From Lates calcarifer (lineage: Eukaryota > Chordata > Actinopteri > Centropomidae), in the NCBI RefSeq assembly GCF_001640805.2, contig NC_066849.1, positions 24,612,250 to 24,676,249 of the forward strand: a stretch of 64,000 bases of DNA, read 5' to 3'. Position 1 is the first letter of the stretch. Each line of letters starts with the position of its first letter. Below the pieces are notes generated by a model that did no database searches, was not told the DNA's origin, and saw only the letters and a list, made by a program, of their open reading frames with translations. The translations under genes were made by a program, and so were the position numbers. Below, one piece after another: positions 13,245-25,790 of this stretch.

Positions 13245-14477
13245 AAGACAAAGACGACTGCCTGGGAAACCTATGATACAAACAGCTCTTAAGCTGAAGC
13301 GTCATGAAGGTCACTCATCCCTGGTCAACAATGTGGGCGAAGATTTTTTTCATCATTCTCCCTTTTGTGGCCTGCTTCCTCGCATTTGAAAAGGGCTTTG
13401 AATTACGCATAGTTTGAGTTTCTGCTCACTGTCATATTGTCTGCAGTTGCTGGATGACATTAGCAGGCAGAAAAAAAGGACTGTGCAAACTGTAATTTAA
13501 AGACGTTATTTGTGAGCACAATTTCCTTTTTCTGCTGTGAAAGTTCATGATCAAAGACATTTGATTTTGGTACATGGCTTGATTTTTATACCACATAATA
13601 GACGTTTTGTCATAATTGGCAGGTGCAACTGGAAAAGGAGACTTAATCAACAAGCCGTGTTACACCTGACCAGAAATGCACTAAATGTGTTTTTTCTCTC
13701 TCTACATCACATTTGCTTTCATTAACTACTGTGAGTATGTGTTATCTAATCTGCCCTTTAATTATAAACCTTGCTTCACTGATGTCATGTATTTTTGAAA
13801 GGTTTATCTGGCCTGAACTGACGAGTCTAAATGCACAATTTACTTTTGTACTCACTCATACTTTTGCGCTACTTAGAAATTCACAAGAATGTACAGGCAA
13901 GTTTGCCACTGTTGAAATCCCACATATATAATATTAACTGCTATGAGTAGACGTCAGGTCTCAACAATGCATATGCTTCTTGTGTCATGTATTCTCATTT
14001 AAAGTCCTTATCCTGTTTGAATTTTTGATATGTGGTGTACTCCAGTCAGTCTGCATCGATGTAATTAGCAGGCTGCAGGTTTTATTGGAATAGTCCTCAA
14101 ACAATGCACAATAAAATAAGCACACTAACTTGACTGTATCTGGACTCAGCAGGCACCAAAGGCCCCAGTCTGCTTTAAACAAAGTGCTCGTAAAAGTGCC
14201 AAACCACGTCTGCAGAGGTCATGCCAGTATATGCACACCTAAGTATGTAAATGCATGTCAGGTACATACAGTAGGAGCTGTGGGTGCAAGTACATAAATA
14301 TATATGTAATGGTATTGTGAGTATTGGTGTTAATTGTTCGAGCTCTTAAATCATTTTACAATTACCACCCCACCCTTAACTCTGTAAATGTGTCTGTGCA
14401 TGTCTGAAACTGAGAGGGAGAGACAGAAGGACAGAGACTTGGAACATGTGTGGGTAGGCAGCAGTGGCTTTGCTTGA

Positions 14478-14513
14478 GTGTGTGTGTGTGGTGTGTGTGT
14501 GTGTGTGTGTGTG
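14478..14513. repeat. (TG)n microsatellite, one interruption
   Basis: GT/TG dinucleotide array interrupted once by GG near 14490. Confidence 0.95.
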
Positions 14514-15627
14514 AGATTTTATGTAACACTTGGTTGTCTATTCAGTGGCAAGAATTATCTGTCCTCTGCCAGGATGCCTCCTCCACACTCTCAGTTCCTT
14601 GCAGATCATATCTTCCTCTTCAAATTGCAATAAGATAAATATTCTTCACTCTCTCCATCTATACACTCTAAAGCTTGTCATATGCCATCTTGCATATGTT
14701 TCTGGGTATAAATACAACAGTGAATTTGCAGTCCCTGTGTGCTTTGTTTTTGTGTGCCTGGACTATTAGCTAAATCTAACCTTGCATCAAGACAAATGAG
14801 AGATGATGAATCTATTTGCTGTTGATTGCCTAATAGGATCTATGTCTTTATGTCTGCAGTTTTCTGTGTAACTCACCATATACACTTTCTTACACATTGG
14901 AGCATGGGGCACTTTCTGATTGTGAAAAATCTATTGTGGTCTGAACAGACCTCATCGATCATGTCTTCTTCCTTTCACGTGTTCAAATGATCAACTACAT
15001 TATCCAATATAGAAAATAAATTCAATCAATTAACTGACTAATAAAAAGTTTAAATTATAAAAAGTCCAAAAAAGAAAATCCCATCAAAACATCTGAGAGC
15101 CAAAATAAAAGTCCAGTAAAGATTTGAAAACTCAAATATATATAATCTACAATGACTTTTAAAAAGCAAAAAAATTAAAGTAATCTTGTTTGGGAAGCAG
15201 AAACCAGCAAATGGTTTCAACTTTTACTTGAAAGATGGCTTTTTTAAATTCATCAAAAAGTAATGTTAATTGTTAATCAACGAGTTCTTTCAGCACTAAA
15301 TAAAAGCAAATGTGTTATTCAAATCACTTTAGTTTCTGTGGAAGGTTTGAGGTAGAATCCCTCTTCAGGGACCTTAGCCTTCAACAGCTTTATTCCAAAC
15401 CTCTTAACCTACCCCCAGCTCCCTTCTGCTCTGCACATTTACATTTACATCTCTTCAACCACATCATCACTGAACAGCGCTTCTCCACTTCACAGATGTG
15501 CTCGGGTTGTCCTTGGAGATTTCCCTGTGCAAACGAAGCTCTCTTCCCCCTCCGTCTCTTACTGATTCCACCCCCTCTGCCTCTCCCACTATCCATCTCA
15601 GCTGCTCTCTCCCCCTACGATTTCACA

Positions 15628-15832
15628 CCAATGAGCATGCCGCGTGTAGCTCCCACTCGCTGGCATCAGAAACACTAGACATCTTCACTCCTGAGCTTTA
15701 CAGATTCATACAAATACACACCAGCACTGGCTAGACAGAGGCTGCATTCTGCCAAACACACGCCGGGGATAGGCAGTCATAAAAAAGAAGGGGACAAAGA
15801 GTCCAGCAGCTCTCGCACACACCGGACTCAAG
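15628..15832 (+). promoter_or_regulatory. candidate upstream promoter and 5' non-coding exon of rgs8
   Basis: CCAAT is at 15628-15632, an imperfect TATA-like CATAAAAAAG at 15778-15787, and a splice-donor match AAG|GTAAAG with its GT at 15833-15834. Transcription starting near 15808 would give a short 5' UTR exon of about 25 bases that could splice to the acceptor at 27275. No ATG lies between the proposed start and the donor. The region is C-rich and pyrimidine-rich upstream. The sequence shows these motifs; the link to rgs8 is inference from position and strand. Confidence 0.3.
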
Positions 15833-16565
15833 GTAAAGGATCCATATTCATTTATTGGATGACAGAGTGTTATGTAATTCTGCCGTGGACACAAAGCTCC
15901 AGGCATTATGTAGGTCTTTGTCATTATTAATGGTTGACAGGACTGATTATTATCTGCAGCTTTTGAATGGAGGCTTACTGGTAAATTAGGGAAAGCATTG
16001 TTGATGAAGCGATTTGACGTCTGTGTGGCTAATATTGCAAACAGTAATGGAACTGTTGCAAGGGAGAAATACAAGCTTCATACAAGAGTGTTATCCTATT
16101 ACCTATTATCCAGCTAATTTCTGGGTGTTTGTGTACACTTTGTGCAGCTGCATGTTGATTGCCTATTCATGCATGCTTTTAATACCATTTCCTATGAGCA
16201 CTACTAAAAATCAGTTCACACCCTTCCACCTTCCCTTTCTTGTTGCTGATAGCTCTTAGGGCTTTCAGTCCAGTAAATGTCACTCATCACAGCTATCAAA
16301 GATGGAGTAGGGCTTTGAAGCCCACACAAGTGCCACCACATGTTGAGGTGTATCCAAACCCTTCCGTAATACTCAGATGTTTCAGTTTTGACCCCTCCTA
16401 CTCCTGTTTGCCTGATCCTTGTCTGTCATTGACCATGACACTTAAAGAGTCCACTCACCCAAAAGGCAAGTTTGGAATGGATGTATGGGTCACCAAACCA
16501 CTGGACTCAGACCCAGAATGCTGCTGTTTGTTTCCATTTAAAACCAACAGTCAGCACTCTTTCTT

Positions 16566-16640
16566 TTAACCATGACCATTCCATAAGCTAAACCTAACCA
16601 AGTTGTTTTTCCCAAACCCATAACATAGCATTGTCATATC
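16566..16640 (-). repeat. dispersed repeat fragment (AACCTAACCAAG type)
   Basis: Reads CTAAACCTAACCAAGTTG with CCCAAACCCATAACAT after it, which on the other strand resembles GTTAGGTTTGGGCAACAA at 31858-31875. I recall this as a common dispersed fish repeat. Confidence 0.4.
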
Positions 16641-16912
16641 ATAAAAAAGTTAGTTATTTTTCAACACTAACATCTGTTGAATATTAACAGTTTGTATATG
16701 TGGCATATCTCCTGCCACCAAATGGGTGATAATTCAAGAAACCTGCCCATGGGTTATCAGAGGGTGGGGACAAACAACCCACATGGTCATTTAAGTTGGC
16801 ATTGTTGTTTGATGTCCTTAAACATCAGAATAAAATGTTAATCATGCACAAGTTAACAGGAGTATATATTGTAAGGAAAACAAATACAATATGCTGGCAT
16901 GAACATTTCTGT

Positions 16913-17060
16913 AGGGGCATCCTATACCTAGTGGTCTAAGATGTGTACCATGTAATCACAATGTCCTTGGTTCAATTCCAACTGTTGCATGTAATCACCT
17001 ATGCTCTTTCCCCATGTTTCCAGTCTGTCTCTACTATTAACTGTCAGGCCAAATGACAAA
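16913..17060 (+). mobile_element. diverged tRNA-derived SINE
   Basis: A pol III B-box match GGTTCAATTCC is at 16969-16979. A degraded A-box-like CCTAGTGGTCTAAG lies about 40 bases upstream. Downstream come TGCATGTAATCACC, a C/T-rich stretch, TTTCCCCATG, TTTCCAGTCTGTCTCTACTA. I recall this order from fish tRNA-derived SINEs (GCATGTCA..CTCTCTCCCC..CTGTC). It is too degraded to be a functional tRNA. Confidence 0.6.
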
Positions 17061-17354
17061 ACAGTAACTGAAAATAATCCTGGCAGAATTACATTTCCAC
17101 AAAATGTATTTGCCTGTGCATAGTGGCTGTATATGAGTGTAATTCTTAAAGATATTGCCTACACATAAGTACAAGGAAGGTAATGGAATTTTGGTATCCA
17201 GCAGAACATGCTATCACTTCTGTTTTCATTGGGGTCTTTGTTTGGATAATCCACAGACCAGGCTGTCACCAGTTTTCACTGGATGTACTTGTACCAGAGT
17301 AACCAGAACTAACTAAGTGATAAAATTAGTTTTAAACTTTGACAAGCAAGGCAC

Positions 17355-17388
17355 TACCGTGACAGCAGACCTAGAATGAATAATATGG

Positions 17389-17426
<38 letters not shown>

Positions 17427-17457
17427 GATAATTCATTCTAGGTCTGCTGTCATGGTA
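17355..17457. repeat. palindromic MITE-like hairpin with TAA microsatellite loop
   Basis: The left arm (17355-17390) and right arm (17425-17457) are inverted copies sharing GACAGCAGACCTAGAATGAA with one mismatch just outside it. Between them is an (ATA)n/(TAA)n array. Both ends finish at a TA dinucleotide, compatible with a Tc1/mariner-type TA target duplication, though a palindrome ending TA cannot prove that. Confidence 0.7.
17391..17424. repeat. (ATA)n trinucleotide microsatellite
   Basis: Pure trinucleotide array forming the loop of the surrounding hairpin. Confidence 0.9.
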
Positions 17458-19838
17458 TACAGCAGCATTGTCACCACATGTGGTAATTCAAGCAAGTGAG
17501 CCATGCACTACTGTAGCCCAACAGTACAAATCAGTGTGTGCTTTCTACATACATATGAGCACAACACAGTTGCAAATCCCACTCAAGAGAGTTTTTTTAG
17601 TAGACAGAGCGACGGGCCTGGGAGTGGAGCCGCTTTCTGCAATGCAAAATAAATCCCTGGAACAAACTGATTACATAAATGGCTAAAGGCGGGATGAGCG
17701 ATAAGAGACAAGCGCTCAGTCTGTAGCACTGAGCAGTTAAAGCTGAAAGGAACAAAGTGCTTTGGCATCCTGGCCAACAGGCATAGATTATAAAAAAAAA
17801 AAAAAAACACTAGGGTACCCTACACCTGCATCACAGGGTTTGTTCTTCTTACACAAGGTGGTGAGGGTGACTGGCTGAATGTGATAATCCTCTGCAAATA
17901 TCCAAAATATTTACAAACAGGACAGCCATTTTGCATTTATTCAGACAGCCACAGAAATGACAGATCACCTCCAGGCTGCCTACACATTAACATAACTCCA
18001 TCACTGTTCTGTTAAATGTTCTTTGGTGAGTGTGTGTATATAGTATGAAAAAAAGTTGGCACGTTTCTATTCCAGACTGCATTGATTAGCCACACCCAGC
18101 TAAAGTTAACAATCAGCAATAATTTGACAGCACTGAATTCTTAGTGTCCTTAGCGTGACACTACAAAATACACCATACAAAAGCCCATTCAGTCCAGTCA
18201 TATCTCATCAAATTTGAATATAGCCTACAGTAGATGACAAGCTCTAATTTTATCAACAAGCAAAATGTTCTCCAGAAGCTAATGCAAGTCAGTGGTGTGC
18301 CCTTATCATCCTGAACACCCTTGGCACGCATGTGCTTTTAATAGTCCAGTCTAGCCAGTGACAGGCAGATTTACTTGAGTGTAATCTGACATAGCTGTGA
18401 GTCAAATACTTGGCCAAAGATTTGGAAGTCTTGTTTGCCCTCCCTTTACGCCTAAGCTTAGCGAGAATGGTAAGGGCTCCAAGCACAGTCAGTTTTGAAG
18501 TTGTCTGAGTCGAAAGCAAAGATGCAGTACAGGTTTTTTACACAGAATATAAAGATTTCAAGAGTCATGCCATACTGGGACAGTAGCTGTGAAAAGCTGA
18601 TTGGGTGTCTAAACATACTGTACTGTATGAAAGGAGATTATTGATTGTGACTGATTTTAGTTAATTAACTTAAATGAAAGTTAATGTTGCACCAATCAAT
18701 GTTTTAATTGACTTTGGATTAAATGGTTTATCACCTGACTCCACTCTGTAATACCTGGTTCCAAAGAAGCTAGGACTCATTCACCGCTTCATTTATACAG
18801 TTCCCTCATCATCATCAGCAAAATCTCATTTAATCTTCATTGACTTCAGTGGCAGAAACAAGCCATATATTTATTAGACAGTTTATAAGGTAATCAATTA
18901 ATAATGTGTCCCTAATAGCCCAAAAACTTTTTCCCATTGTAACTGTACTATATGCACTTAAAAACAGTCTCACTCGCTTTTCCCAAACCATCTGCATATA
19001 GTTGCAACAAGGCTTCTCACATTTGAGACAGAGGCCAGAAGACAACATTTCTGTCTTTGTACATGAGCTACCCTTGTATATGATCACGTTTTTATGTGAT
19101 TTAATTTTTTGTAGTCATTATAATCTGCCTATTCTCAGATGTAGTTTCATAATTTGCAGCCATTTCTGTAATAAACCATTTAAATGTCACCTAAATCTAA
19201 CATATACTAATTTAACAAGCACCTTTTATTGTTTTGTGTGTGTGAGAGAGCAGAGCTGTAGCCAGGGAAAAATTTTAACTGAGGTCCAGAATATTACATA
19301 GAGTCTGTAAACTTGGAGTTTCAGACATGTAATTTCCTGCGTTCTGGTTAAATTTTAATGCATGTGAATCACAGTGTAACCTACAAACAGCAAATTGACT
19401 TTTAGGACCAATGAAAATATTTTAAGGGAAAAAAGTTTACCTTAACTCTTTTATAAAATAAGGTATTGGTTGCATTCCTAAACATGAGCCAAATAACTTC
19501 TTTGTCAGTAACTCCACAGGGCTCTATCAGACATCATCAGAAATCATTTACCACAGACACTGCAGGTAACCTGTTGTGACAACTTTAGTACTGCTACTAA
19601 CTAGCTACACCAAACCCACCGGAACACCACCCTCCCTGTGTTCCGGGACCTCCTGTATTACAAATTAAAAACTGCTAGCAGGCCTAGCTAATTTGCTAGC
19701 TTACACTAGAGCGCATTAGCTAACGCTAGCTAGCTTGATAACGTTTAGCTGGTACAAAATGATACTTGGAGGCGCTGCTGTCCCACAAGTTGTGAACAGA
19801 CAGACAAACAGATATGGGAACGTGGTAAATGTTTAATG
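17458..19838. other. intergenic, no gene seen
   Basis: AT-rich sequence with short spurious ORFs only. At 19670-19750 there is a local cluster of GCTAGC words that begins the CpG-richer island described next. Confidence 0.45.
17792..17807. repeat. poly-A tract
   Basis: A-run of about 16. Confidence 0.8.
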
Positions 19839-20240
19839 TTAATACGTACCTATGGTGACCATATTTTGATTTTCAAAAAGAGGACACTTGTTAGGAGACA
19901 GTAAAATGTTACTCACCGGTGGTAGGTTCTCGGTCTTACCCCTCCGACTGTGTGACCGGAGGTTCACGGTCGCTTGGCACTGAGAAATAAGTTCTGTTGG
20001 CGGATCGATACGACCGTAGGACTTACAGACAGCTCGCCCCGGTTTGTTGACTGTTCTTCCAAGGGTATGCTCCAGCATTAGCCGGGGTATTTATAACGAT
20101 GTTAGAACACTTTCGTTCACAAAATATAATCACGTTCATTCTCTCTTACACACACATAATATGCGAAATGCCAGCCTGAGAGGAAAAACGTTACCGAGGG
20201 CCAGAACTCTGCGACCTCAGTGCTGGGTCAGAGGGTGACT
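19839..20240 (-). other. CpG-richer island with minus-strand TATA box and splice donor, unexplained
   Basis: CpG is clearly denser here than in the neighbouring AT-rich DNA. On the minus strand there is TATAAATA near 20090-20097, and about 175 bases further a strong splice-donor match CCG|GTGAGTAA near 19915-19918. A minus-strand open frame (20078 to 19839, starting MLEHTLGRTV) runs through the donor but resembles no protein I know, and its ATG is too near the TATA box to be used from it. Options are the promoter and first exon of a minus-strand transcript, an LTR or other mobile-element fragment (CTATGGTGACCATATTTTGA looks like a recurrent fish repeat), or chance. Confidence 0.35.
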
Positions 20241-23200
20241 GTACGCACGTATTTTTTTGATAATATTTCATATTTGTTAGATTGCAATGCTAGAGTAAGA
20301 ATATGTACAAACGCGTTTACATTTTTGTCAGTGCAAGTTTTGATAACAAAGAAGTGGTAAAAGCTGAACACCTGCAGGTTGGGTAGGAACATTAATCCAG
20401 ATGAACAGGAGGTGGAAAGAGGATAAAATGATCAACATTCAGGTTGCCAAACAAGATGCAATGACAAATAATGTACTGTGTCCCTGTAAGGCCTGCACAG
20501 TGCATTTCTATTCTGTAGGAGATTAAATTATAAGCTGCTGGAGCAGAGATTAACTTGATACAAATAAATAGATAGGGGAGAGCCTGTGCAGCAGGGGAGT
20601 GACATTAATCTAACAGTACATGAGTGTACCTTTCTGAGAAAAAAGTAGATGAAAATAGTATCTGAGCGTTATGTGCTGAAAACCCCCTGGACAGCTTTAT
20701 CCCAGGTTGACCTATCAGTCTGTTGAAGTGAGCACTGAGCGCAGGTGTCATCACAGGAAGTCTCAGAGGAGTGTAGGACAGCAGAGTTATGGAACATGAT
20801 TCATAGTAAGGGACATGATTCACTGGACAAAGGCTTTATGTCTCAGAGTTGTTTTCTAATATTATGTCCCAATGGTGGACATTATGTAAGTGGAGGTGGA
20901 CATAATATTATGCATGACAAGAGTTTAATATAATTTAATAATATAATTAATGATAATCACAAATGTCATATAATAATATATATAATATCACTAAACTAGT
21001 TAATACTGAATGAAAAACAAAATCAATGCTGAAAAAATCAATGAGTAAAAATCTGTTTTGCAAACACCACTATAGCAAAAAAAAAAACATTTTAAACAGA
21101 TCCAGATATTTAGAAAAAATTCTTTAATACTTGATGGACAAAGACAGAAATAAACATATATGTTCTTTTTCCCACTTAAAAGTTCTGTTTTATAAATCTC
21201 AGTTGTTGTAGTTGTTGTAGAACAGGCTGTGTGTAAAAGACACACTCAGTATCAATTATTATTATTATTAGTCAAACATAATCAGTGATTCAGTTTAAAG
21301 CAGTGTCATTGAAACAGACTTTACAAAATGCTTCACAATAGAGGATACAATGAAAACAATGGTCACAATGAAATAAATAATAAATAATGATGCTTCCCAT
21401 GTAATTAAGAGTGATAAGAAAATTTACCATATTACCAATTTACCAGAAAAGTAATCAATCAAAATTAAGCTTGTAAAATGTGCCATTGACAGATATTTTA
21501 TGGATTGCTGTTTAGACTATTCAAAATGTTCTCTAATATCAACATCTGTGTGGGAAATGGTTTATGCATGTGCATACACATCATTTATCCATCCGGCCCC
21601 AGGTCTTTTTCTCATGAGATTTTCTCTACATTGTATTTCCGGAAGCATTTTTTGTGCTGCCCTTGACACAACAGGATTCTGTTTACTGTAAACAGCGGTG
21701 ACCTCAGCCTCCAGGAAATGCACGTGAACACAAAGTCACTTTAAGCCAATATGCTCGCCTTAAAAAGATCTGTTAATGTGTCAGAAAAAATCTGTTATTA
21801 AAAATCTACAGGCGTTTCTGAAACAACAGCACACCCTGACTTTTCGTGTCAGAATGCCGTGGACAGTCCTGTCCTGAAACCTACCTGAGCCAGGACAGAA
21901 ATAAACCCAAAAATCAGCCTTGGTTCCTCCTCCTGTTGTTGCTTATGGTGTCAACACTTCAGATGGTCTGACACATTCTTCTGTGGGCAGTCGGGCTTCC
22001 GCTCTTAGGGCAGGCTACACACAAATACACACATGCAAACACACAAGTGCAAGACCACAGTTGCGCTCTTGTGACTCAAGTCCCAAATCTGACACATTGG
22101 CTGTGGAGAGGAAAGGGACATACTTGGGCTTGCCAAAACTGAACTGCTGTTCAGTTGCCCAGGATAACTTGTCATCTGAGTCACAGTGCATCTTAATTAG
22201 CCTGAAAACAGCTAAAACTGTCTCTTAGAGTGAATAAACAGAGAAGGCAAAACGATGAATGGGATGACTTTTTGAAACATTTGGCAATGATTAGACCTAA
22301 TTCTGAGATACTTCCAGTTCTTTGGGATTTAAGCATCCCCGTCTGTCGCTTGTTCAGCGTTTGTCTCAGCTGTAATAATGTTTGGCATTTAACGAACAAA
22401 TGCGTTCCTTTTGTTTCTGTCTGGATCTGTATCTCTTTTATGAATGCAGCACAACAGTAATTCAACCTACCACTTGTATTCTGTGGCACTGACATACTCA
22501 AAGATACTAGAAATATAATACTTGTATCTGTGTTTTCCCTGCCATGTCTACCTATGTTTGAAAATTCTGTTACTTTCTGTCACTCAAAAAATTCTGAGAA
22601 TGCTTCTGCTGAACTTCTTGATTTGGGCTGAATAATTCTCACCATGTGATCGTCTTACAAAAGAAATAGTCAGCATCATGAGAGCACACAATGTCATACA
22701 GGCAACTAACAGCTCAGTAGTTCTGAAGAGATAAGACGAGCAAATGACCCTCTTTTAGTGTGTCTGGAGGTGGGGCAGAGAGGAAACATGGTTATTCACT
22801 TTCTTGCAAAGTGATAAATTATTCCTTTCAGAATCACTGCCATTAGTTTTTTTTTTTTTTTTTTAAGCAAGTGAACATTTAGTCAATGTTAGCAGTAGCA
22901 CTAGTAGTTGCACTTTACTGTGTCCTGTATATGACGTATGTTGGGAGACTGATAGTCCATGATATGTAGACGTGGTTGGACTGCAGATTTAGGACAGAGA
23001 CGTGATGTGCTATAAATGGATGCAACCCGAAATGTATAAAAATTCAGCTTGACAAGTTGCTATTTTTACTTGCACTCAGCAGGAACCGGAGCAAGGAAGT
23101 GACCTGTACTTAAGAGGTTCTTCTTTTAACTTGAGAGATGACCTGACACAGACACGTGGTCTCTGTCTTTTTGCTTTTAATGTCAATGCTAACGTCATTG

Positions 23201-24279
23201 CAGATATGTGCACCATAGCATCCAAGCATACATAATCATGCTGTGTATAGTTAAGTCCAGTATAAATCTATTGGCACCAAGCATTTGGTTTTCTACAGTG
23301 CATATTCACTTGAATCTGCTGTGTACACCACTCTATCTATTCATTATAATACAAAATCTGTTTTATAATCACTTTGCAGCATGTCAGCTAATGCTACATG
23401 TAGCTATAGAACAGGGTATCTCCTGTCAGCATCCAGAAATGAGGACATGGAGGGAAATCTGAAAACCTGCATTGCACCAAGTTAGGTAACATCAAAGAAG
23501 ATGTTCATACACACATGCACAGACACAGACACAACTTCCATGATCTAGATTTTTACTTCTTAATCCACCAGCCCTCCTGGGCATCTTAAGATACTGGAGG
23601 TCTAGCGGATGTTTCCTGTACTTTTAGATTCATGAGGCATACTTGTGTGTATCTGAGACATTAGAGTGCTGTTGCTGTTTTTAGCCTCTTTCCTCCAGGA
23701 GCTGGCCTTGCTGCATGGCTGAATAGAACATGCACTGCTTCCTCCTGACTACATGGATTTGTCAGGGATTTTTATAAATAGCTCAGTGGAAGCACGTGTT
23801 TGCACCATACGCTGCAGACGAAGAATGCAGCTCACAACAGCCAGGGAGATACAGATTTGTCAAAACAGAGGAGGAGAGATGGAGAGAGAAGACATAACAG
23901 GAGGAGGGAGAGGTGTCTTATCATGTTATTGACAGTTTGGCACACACCAAATAGACGATCAATATGTCCATGTCTTTCCTCATCAACTTCACATGATGAC
24001 CTTTGCCTGCTGAAAAAGGCACATGGTGACACACTTATTAAAGGCTGGTTTCCAGTACCAGTATTTGTGGAGTAAAATTACTGTCCAGTGTTCCAGTATT
24101 TAATACTATAATTTTAATGCAGTTGCAGTCTGACAAGGATATGATGATGCATGTGTGAAATAACCTCTAATAATCTGATGTTATTATCATTGTGTCTAGT
24201 TTTGCAGTCCATGAATGTGGTTGCATGCAGTTCATAGTGTAACTCAGTGGTGGAGTTTGACTGAGATAAAGCCATCAAC

Positions 24280-24360
24280 AAGGGCAAGCCAAGCCAAGTT
24301 TGTTTCTGTAGCACTTTTCAACAGCGAGACTATTGAGTGCTTTAACATAAGGCATTAAAG
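24280..24360 (+). repeat. dispersed repeat fragment (CAAGTTTGTTTCTGTAGCAC type)
   Basis: Reads AGCCAAGTTTGTTTCTGTAG, CACTTTTCAACA, then GAGTGCTTTAACA. I recall the pattern CAAGTTTATTTGTATAGCAC..TTTCA..AAAGTGCTTTACA as a very common fish interspersed repeat. Confidence 0.55.
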
Positions 24361-25702
24361 GCAAGGTACAATTATACAAATGTCAAATGTTAATGCTCTG
24401 TTACTTTTCATTTTATAAACTTAAGAACAAGTCAGTACTCTGTAACATCCAAACTTTACATTTTTACTCTTCTCAGGTGTAGGGCTTCAGAAATAGCACT
24501 GTGGTTTGGTATTAGTGGTACTGGCATTACATGCTGTCATAGAGTGAGAAAGTCAGCCTAACAATGATCTTTTATAGCCTTCCACAAGTTTATGGAGAAA
24601 TCTGACGCAAAACTTAACCCTCACTATTGAACTTCTGTGAATTCATAGTCTATACATAGTCTCCTAAAATATCTCTGCCCATTATTTTTGCAATCCTCTC
24701 TGAAAATAACTTTCTCATTAACAAGTGAAGTGCACCTTGAGATTATGACTCACATAGATGATACGCAAACTGCTCTTCCAGTCCACTGCATCTGTTTTAT
24801 ACATAACATCTGATACATAATAAGAATGTTTCTGGGGCAGGTTGAGTCACATCTACAGTGCATCTGAATCAACCTGCAAAGACTTCATTGTTTTGCTTTC
24901 TGAGATTTATTCTTGATGTGTTGGAAAAGCTACTGAATGAGCACGTAGACCATTAATGCTCCACCAAAACCCAAACAAATGTTCTTTGCTGTAGAGTGTG
25001 GAAGGTTTCATTGATGTGTTTTTTTAAACTCATGTTCTCCCCTGTAAAAGCTCATTTATTTACCCCTCTGATATTCACACAATTGATAGCAAAGCAGTCG
25101 TCAACCAATTTTTATTTAAAGGCAAGATCAGAAACCTGATTTATTAGTCCAACCCAAACACAAATGCATATATTGTCTCTCTCTCACACACACACATACA
25201 CATAATACCTCAGAACAACCTGTCATAGGTAAATGGAGGACACAAAGTGAAATTTTAAAGAGCCTTTGCATTCATGTGGTGCATGAAGCACATTAATTCC
25301 AGCAAATGGCTTTCGGTTGACTAATGAACACAATGTTCCCAATTCAAGAACCAAGCATCAAAACAATCCACTGCTCCAAGTCTGCTTCTGCACTGATATC
25401 ATCCCAGAGAAGTAAATAATAAACAGGAATATTTACTATACTTGGTATACTGAGAAGTAGTGGCTTATTAAGATGAATGTGCAGACACTATGAACGGAAA
25501 GATGACACATAGACAGACACACGTTGTTTTAGTCATTCTAAAACCCCTCATCATCTGTTAGATTACTTTCATATAACAGAAAGCCAATTAAGTATTATGT
25601 AAACACAGCACTATTGACATCAGATTTTAGGGTTTTCTCATTAAAATAGAAACACCTAAGGACATTTGAGGTACTCAGTTTAAGATTTGGTGAATAAATG
25701 GA

Positions 25703-25790
25703 CTCAATACTTTTTTATTTCAGGAAAAAATGCTTATTTTCTTACTAAATGAGAGTTAGATGAAAAGAGTGGCACCACTCTTACATTTGA
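25703..25790 (+). repeat. dispersed repeat fragment (GAGAGTTAGATGA type), short copy
   Basis: Contains GCTTATTTTCTTACTAAATG, AGAGTTAGATGAAAAGA and CACCACTCTTAC, in the order of the longer copy at 40265-40530. Truncated. Confidence 0.5.

Larger units (their letters stand above)
8176..15600. other. intergenic, mostly featureless
   Basis: I see a poly-A run (8852-8870), microsatellites at 13211-13242 and 14478-14513 and short spurious ORFs. A TATA-like CCTATAAAG occurs at about 11590 with CCAAT downstream of it, but no exon can be linked to it. No protein similarity was recognised in any frame. Confidence 0.5.

Noticed and set aside
15310..15734. Overlapping Leu/Pro/Ser-rich ORFs of 122 and 78 codons near 15.3-15.7 kb
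   Set aside because: Pyrimidine-rich DNA gives open frames; no similarity or splice-supported structure. The area is better read as a possible promoter.
16913..17060. Functional tRNA gene at the GGTTCAATTCC box
   Set aside because: No cloverleaf with proper acceptor and anticodon arms can be formed; the tail matches a tRNA-derived SINE.
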